Program-made: the position numbers and the translations under genes
NCBI GenBank assembly: GCA_035551935.1
Contig: DASZMJ010000166.1
Coordinates: 1 to 11,024 of the forward strand
Direction of reading: 5' to 3'
DNA from: DASZMJ01 sp035551935
Lineage (GTDB): Bacteria > Planctomycetota > Planctomycetia > Isosphaerales > Isosphaeraceae
Length of the DNA: 11,024 bases
Shown: positions 7,798-11,024 of the stretch, one piece after another
Layout of the letters: each line of letters opens with the position of its first letter
Position numbering within the stretch: the stretch's first letter is position 1
The notes under the pieces: model-generated
What the model saw: the letters and a program-made list of their open reading frames with translations, nothing else
Database searches by the model: none
What the model was told of the DNA's origin: nothing

Positions 7798-8735
7798 TGC
7801 TCAGCAGGGTCGCCGAGAACCTGTACTGGATCGGCCGCTACGTCGAGCGCGCCGAGAACATCGCGCGGCTGCTCGACGCCGGCTTCGAGCACGAGCTCGA
7901 CGACGCCGACGGCAACGACGCCGAGGCCGGGCCGGTCGAGAGCGTCCTGGCCGTGCTCGCCTGCCGCGACGCCTTCCGACGCCGCCACGGCGACGCCGGC
8001 CGCGAGGCCGTCCTCCGCTTCCTGACCTTCGACCGCCGCAACTCGCATTCGATCCTCGCCATGATCGCCCGCGCCCGCGAGAACGCCCGCGGCACCCAGG
8101 AGGCGCTCAGCGCCGAGGCGTGGAGCCAGATCAACCAACTCTATCTCTACATGAGCGGCCCCCGCGCCCGGCGGCGGTTCGAGTCGAGCCCGGCCGGCTT
8201 CTTCGGCGGCGTGAAGCGCGCCTGCGTCCTCTTCGACGGCCTGCTCGACAGCACTCTGCCGAGGACCGAGGCGTACCAGTTCCTCCGGCTCGGCCGCCAC
8301 CTCGAGCGGCTCAACCAGCTCGGCCGCCTCCTGGGCGTCCGCGCCCAGGCATCCGGCTCGGCCGACCCGGCGCGGCCGGTCGCCTGGACCAGCATCCTCC
8401 AGAGCTGCTCGGCCTACGACGCCTACCTCCGCCAGTTCCAGGACCGCATCGACCCCGAAGGCGTGGTCCACTACCTCGTCCTCGACGCCGACTTCCCCCG
8501 CTCGATGCGGTTCTGCGTCGACCGCTGCCGCGAGTCGCTCCGCGAGATCAACGGCGGCGCCGGCGACGACTACGGCTCCGAGGCCGAGCGCCAGCTCGGC
8601 CGGCTCGACAGCGAGCTCCGCTACATCGACGTCGCCGAGATCCTCGACCGCGGCCTCGGTCGCTTCCTCGCCGGCGTCCTCGAGGCCAGCCACCGCGTCG
8701 GCGACGAGATCCACCAGGAATACTTCTTGATCTGA
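7797..8735 (+). CDS. Alpha-E domain protein (COG2307, DUF403)
   Basis: A 312-residue, mostly helical protein with the characteristic opening MLSRVAENLYWIGRYVERAEN, followed by Arg/Glu-rich helices. Other conserved stretches are NSHSILAMIARARENARGTQE, FLRLGRHLERLNQLGRLL and, near the end, the helix carrying HRVGDEIHQEYF. The domain is named for its repeated Glu-containing alpha helices; it has no characterised activity, but it is almost always next to, or fused with, the circularly permuted ATP-grasp protein and is thought to act with it. The start is fixed by the TGATG overlap and by GGGAGGGGG at 7784-7792. The stop codon at 8733-8735 touches the left arm of the palindrome at 8734-8807, so the element sits directly on the gene's 3' end. 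Confidence 0.94.
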   Translation: MLSRVAENLYWIGRYVERAENIARLLDAGFEHELDDADGNDAEAGPVESVLAVLACRDAFRRRHGDAGREAVLRFLTFDRRNSHSILAMIARARENARGTQEALSAEAWSQINQLYLYMSGPRARRRFESSPAGFFGGVKRACVLFDGLLDSTLPRTEAYQFLRLGRHLERLNQLGRLLGVRAQASGSADPARPVAWTSILQSCSAYDAYLRQFQDRIDPEGVVHYLVLDADFPRSMRFCVDRCRESLREINGGAGDDYGSEAERQLGRLDSELRYIDVAEILDRGLGRFLAGVLEASHRVGDEIHQEYFLI

Positions 8736-8807
8736 TTTCGGATTGCGGAATACAGTAACAGATTATTAGTTCTTCATATATTAATCTGAATTCCGCATCC
8801 CGAAATC
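8734..8807. repeat. 74-base imperfect palindrome with AT-rich centre
   Basis: The left arm GATTTCGGATTGCGGAAT (8734-8751) matches the reverse complement of the right arm (8790-8807) at 16 of 18 positions. A nested inner repeat, CAGATTA (8759-8765) and TAATCTG (8782-8788), continues the hairpin. The centre is AT-rich in a strongly GC-rich region. It fills almost all of the 87 bases between the alpha-E and transglutaminase genes, starting in the stop codon of the first and ending 3 bases before the GGGGA ribosome binding site (8811-8815) of the second. It may act as a 3' stabilising hairpin or attenuator, or be a non-autonomous insertion. A related unit occurs at 9863-9880. Confidence 0.8.
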
Positions 8808-8822
8808 CCAGGGGACCGAGCC

Positions 8823-9902
8823 ATGCTCTTCCGCATCACGCACGAGACGCGCCTGTCGTACACCGAGCCGGTCTCCGAGGCGGTCGTCGAAGTCCGCATG
8901 GCGCCGGCGTCGACCGAGGACCAGACGACGCTCGGGTATCGGTTGAAGATCACGCCGGCGGCGACGGCGACGGCGTACCGCGACGGCTTCGGCAACCGGG
9001 TGGACCTGTTCAACGTGCTGGCGCCGCATTCGGAGGTCGTCATCCGCGCCACGAGCTTCGCCCGGACGCACCGCGAGGGGGTCGCCCGCCGGCTCGAGGC
9101 CGTCGCCTGGCCGGGCGAGCGGCCGACGGCGGTCGAGGCGCTCGAGTTCCTCCGTTCCAGCCCGCTGGTCGACGAGGGGCCCGAGCTCGACGCCTTCCGC
9201 GCCGGCTTGCCCGAGCCGATGGGCAGCCTCGCCGACGTCGTCCGCGGCCTGATGGCCGCCGTCCGCGGCCGGCTGGCTTATGAGAAGAAGGTCACGACCG
9301 CGACGACGCCCGTCGGCGAGGCGCTGGCGCTCGGCCGCGGGGTCTGCCAGGACTTCGTCCACCTCTTCCTCGGCGCCTGCCGCGGCCTGGAACTGCCGTC
9401 GCGGTATGTCAGCGGCTACGTCCACCAGCCGGGCGAGATCCACACCCACGCCTGGGCCCAGGTCTGGGGGGGCGAGAGCGTCGGCTGGGTCGACGTCGAC
9501 CCGACCCTCGGCGCGTTCGTCGGCGACGACCACGTCGTCATCGCCGTCGGCCGCGATTACTCCGACGTCCCCCCCAACCGCGGCCTCTGGCGCGGCCGCG
9601 CCCGCGAGGAGATCGACGTGGCCGTCACCGTCGAGCCGATCGACCGCATGCCCGCCGACTGGAGCGAGCTCGGCGCCCATTCCCCCCGCGCCGAGTCCGC
9701 CAACGGCCAGTCGCAGCGCCAGTCGCACGGCTACCAGTCGCAGCGGATGGGCAACGGCTCCTATCAATTCCAGCGCCAGTACCGTCGCCACGGCCAGCAC
9801 GCCCGCGCCGGCTACCAGCACCAGCAGGGGCAGCAGCAGCAGGGCGGGGATTGCGGAGTGCGGATTTCGGAATGCGGATTGTCCAGGGCAGAGGTCAGAT
9901 GA
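8823..9902 (+). CDS. Transglutaminase-like protein with bacterial N-terminal domain and Gln/Arg/His-rich tail
   Basis: A 359-residue protein. Residues 1-80 are the bacterial transglutaminase-like N-terminal beta domain (MLFRITHETRLSYTEPVSEA). Residues about 130-240 are the transglutaminase/protease core with an intact catalytic triad: Cys175 in GVCQDF, His209 in HTHAWAQVW and Asp226 in VDVDPT. The fold cleaves or transfers amide bonds at Gln or peptide substrates; here it is expected to work on the product or target of the ATP-grasp/alpha-E pair. No signal peptide is seen. Residues about 289-341 are low-complexity, rich in Gln, Ser, Arg, His, Gly and Tyr, ending in QHQQGQQQQGG. The final 18 residues are encoded by repeat DNA (9849-9902) and are probably not ancestral. 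The ribosome binding site GGGGA lies 7 bases before the ATG. An alternative reading is a protease rather than a cross-linking enzyme, since most bacterial members are uncharacterised. Confidence 0.93.
   Translation: MLFRITHETRLSYTEPVSEAVVEVRMAPASTEDQTTLGYRLKITPAATATAYRDGFGNRVDLFNVLAPHSEVVIRATSFARTHREGVARRLEAVAWPGERPTAVEALEFLRSSPLVDEGPELDAFRAGLPEPMGSLADVVRGLMAAVRGRLAYEKKVTTATTPVGEALALGRGVCQDFVHLFLGACRGLELPSRYVSGYVHQPGEIHTHAWAQVWGGESVGWVDVDPTLGAFVGDDHVVIAVGRDYSDVPPNRGLWRGRAREEIDVAVTVEPIDRMPADWSELGAHSPRAESANGQSQRQSHGYQSQRMGNGSYQFQRQYRRHGQHARAGYQHQQGQQQQGGDCGVRISECGLSRAEVR
9849..9881. repeat. Heptad-type TNCGGAN repeat inside the transglutaminase 3' end
   Basis: Four imperfect 7-base units follow each other: TGCGGAG (9852-9858), TGCGGAT (9859-9865), TTCGGAA (9866-9872) and TGCGGAT (9873-9879). 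The segment 9863-9880 matches the left arm of the palindrome at 8734-8751 in 16 of 18 positions, so the two are related. Here it is read in frame as part of the transglutaminase C-terminus. Confidence 0.75.
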
Positions 9903-9931
9903 CAGAGGACGGACCATCGCTCCTCTGCCCT
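9885..9931. terminator. Hairpin between convergent transglutaminase genes
   Basis: AGGGCAGAGG (9885-9894) is the exact reverse complement of CCTCTGCCCT (9922-9931), with a 27-base loop. It spans the stop of the plus-strand gene (9900-9902) and ends 7 bases before the stop of the minus-strand gene at 9938, where a shared two-way terminator would be expected. Neither side has a clear T-run, so its action is uncertain. The loop repeats AGAGG, resembling other CTCTG-rich intergenic repeats. Confidence 0.45.
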
Positions 9932-9937
9932 CTTCCC

Positions 9938-10753
9938 TCACCCCTCCCCCTTCACTTCATCCGTCCAGACGATGAAGTGCGCCAGCCTCGTCGTGCCGAA
10001 CGAGGTGGTCAGCGCGACGTCGACGGCGTCGCGGCCGCGGGCCATGAGGACGCGGCCGATGCGGGGGGTGTTGTGGCGGGCGTCGAAGGTGTGCCAGCGG
10101 CCGTCGAGATAGACCTCGAACCAGGCGCTGAAGTCCATCGGGTACGGTTGCGAGGGGATGCCGATGTCGCCGAGGTAGCCGGTGACGTACCGCGCGGGGA
10201 TGTTCAAGGCGCGGCAGAAGGTGACGGCCAGGTGGGTGAAGTCGCGGCAGACGGCGGTGCGCTCGTTGTAGACGTCGAAGGCGGTCTTGGTGGGCCGGGC
10301 GTACTCGTAGCCGAAGCGGACGTTGTCGTGGACCCAGTCGCAGACCGCCTGCACGCGGGGCCACCCCTCGGGGGTGGCGCCGAAGAGGTTCCAGGCGATG
10401 TCGGAGAGCCGATCGACCTCGCAATAGCGGCTGGCGAGCAGGAACGGCAGGACTTCCGGCGGCAGCTCCTCGACCGGATGCTGTCGCGCCCCGGGCTCGA
10501 CCGGGTCGGGCAGGCCCGAGTCCTCGACGACGCCGTCGCTCCAGAGCCGCAGCCTCCCCGGCGGCGCCACGAGCCGCGAGGCGCGGTTGCCGAAGCGGTC
10601 GGTGAACGTCTCGATCGGCACCTCCGGCTCGACCTTCAGCCGCTCCGGCCGCACCATCCCTCCCGCCCGCTCGGGCACCACCGACAGGAGCAAGAGCATC
10701 GGCACCCGCCCGGTGACCTCGAAGCCGATGTCGAAGCCGACGCGGATCAGCAT
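9938..10753 (-). CDS. Second transglutaminase-like protein with Ser at the usual catalytic His position
   Basis: A 271-residue protein on the opposite strand, converging on the first transglutaminase. Residues 1-75 form an N-terminal beta domain (MLIRVGFDIGFEVTG). Residues about 105-228 are the transglutaminase core. Cys169 lies in TAVCRDFTHLA and Asp224 in HTFDARHN, both where the family has catalytic residues. Residue 209, in PMDFSAWFEVYL, is Ser where many relatives have His (DFHAWFE); the codon is AGC at 10127-10129. His221 and His227 lie nearby but at different motif positions. The protein is therefore either an altered-activity or pseudo-enzyme member, or belongs to a subfamily where Ser is normal. 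The C-terminal ARGRDAVDVALTTSFGTTRL segment is typical of this COG1305 subgroup and is distinct from the first copy, so this is not a recent duplication. The start at 10753 is chosen because the conserved domain starts there; the ribosome binding site (GGGA) is weak. No signal peptide is seen. Confidence 0.9.
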   Translation of the reverse strand: MLIRVGFDIGFEVTGRVPMLLLLSVVPERAGGMVRPERLKVEPEVPIETFTDRFGNRASRLVAPPGRLRLWSDGVVEDSGLPDPVEPGARQHPVEELPPEVLPFLLASRYCEVDRLSDIAWNLFGATPEGWPRVQAVCDWVHDNVRFGYEYARPTKTAFDVYNERTAVCRDFTHLAVTFCRALNIPARYVTGYLGDIGIPSQPYPMDFSAWFEVYLDGRWHTFDARHNTPRIGRVLMARGRDAVDVALTTSFGTTRLAHFIVWTDEVKGEG

Positions 10754-10884
10754 GGTCGTTTTCCCGAGGAAATGGGCCCGCCAGGCAGGACGCGTGCATC
10801 CCCGTGCAATTCCCATTCCCCGCACCTCCCGGGCCGGTTTGGGACGCATCCCTGCCCACCAAGGGCGCCAAAGCGGGGCCGGCA

Positions 10885-10903
10885 CTGCCCAAGGTTTGGG
10901 CAG
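10885..10903. other. Short perfect hairpin upstream of the second transglutaminase
   Basis: CTGCCCAA, a 3-base loop and TTGGGCAG form a perfect 8-bp stem. It lies 132 bases upstream of the minus-strand start at 10753. No T-run follows on either strand, so an operator or 5' leader structure is as likely as a terminator. The rest of 10754-10927 holds no gene I can support. Confidence 0.4.
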
Positions 10904-10927
10904 GGAGGGGAGGAAGAGAAGAGGTCT

Positions 10928-11024
10928 ATCCGCAGATGACGCAGATGAGAATGGATGAAGAAAAAATTATATAAATTGATATGTTCTTTTTCTTCATCCA
11001 TTCTCATCTGCGTCATCTGCGGAT
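10928..11024. repeat. Perfect 38-bp inverted repeat with 21-base AT-rich loop at the window end
   Basis: Bases 10928-10965 are the exact reverse complement of 10987-11024. The arms start ATCCGCAGATGACGCAGATG and end in GAAGAAAAA; the loop (10966-10986) is nearly all A and T. ATCCGCAGAT-type arms occur as dispersed intergenic repeats in several bacterial phyla, from general knowledge. The right arm ends at the last base of the window, so the true element may be longer. It has no coding content; composition differs sharply from the surrounding GC-rich DNA. Confidence 0.88.

Noticed and set aside
9849..9881. Possible CRISPR or minisatellite array
   Set aside because: Only four imperfect 7-base units with no spacers; a short heptad repeat at most.
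6301..9902. Interpretation as a defence island
   Set aside because: ATP-grasp, alpha-E and transglutaminase are a widespread metabolic or peptide-processing set; no nuclease, reverse transcriptase, toxin or phage gene is linked to it, and the Uma2 protein belongs to a separate gene group.
8781..9941. 386-codon minus-strand open frame opposite the first transglutaminase
   Set aside because: Antisense shadow; it starts and ends in repeat or terminator-like sequence.
10747..11016. 89-codon minus-strand frame at the window end
   Set aside because: Half of it is the 38-bp inverted repeat and its loop; no coding features.

Overview
The window is very GC-rich (AT-rich only in a few intergenic loops), and nearly every real gene throws long open shadow frames on the other strand. 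The protein set (Uma2-family nuclease, cupin anchored to the membrane, cp-ATP-grasp/alpha-E/transglutaminase genes) and the style of intergenic palindromes suggest a chromosomal segment of a Planctomycete, most likely of the Isosphaeraceae type. This placement is an inference from gene content and composition; no rRNA or marker gene is present.

Layout. (1) 42-2135, minus strand: a type I phosphodiesterase/nucleotide pyrophosphatase-like enzyme of the alkaline phosphatase superfamily, followed by a membrane-anchored cupin. (2) 2136-2404: a divergent intergenic region holding a 95-base, near-perfect palindromic element and a candidate promoter for the rightward genes. (3) 2405-6077, plus strand: a closely spaced run of HAD hydrolase, unknown membrane-anchored protein, Uma2-family protein and 6-phosphogluconate dehydrogenase (gnd). 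(4) 6078-6300: an intergenic region with a strong hairpin and a weak candidate promoter. (5) 6301-9902, plus strand: circularly permuted ATP-grasp protein, alpha-E protein (stop and start overlap as TGATG) and a transglutaminase-like protein with a Gln/Arg/His-rich tail. (6) 9938-10753, minus strand: a second, different transglutaminase-like protein converging on the first. (7) 10754-11024: a gene-free end with a small hairpin and a perfect 38-bp inverted repeat that runs to the last base.

How the genes work together. The ATP-grasp, alpha-E and transglutaminase trio is a recurrent bacterial gene set predicted from comparative genomics to make and/or process a peptide or amide-linked product; its substrate is not established. 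Here it has two transglutaminase-fold proteins, one of which has Ser where the usual catalytic His is expected. gnd is the only ordinary central-metabolism gene (oxidative pentose phosphate pathway). The HAD and phosphodiesterase genes are divergent and may share a regulatory region, but nothing in the sequence fixes their substrates.

The most unusual non-coding content is three kinds of palindromic/repeat element at gene edges (2190-2284, 8734-8807 with a related heptad stretch at 9849-9881, and 10928-11024). One of them has become part of the coding end of the first transglutaminase.
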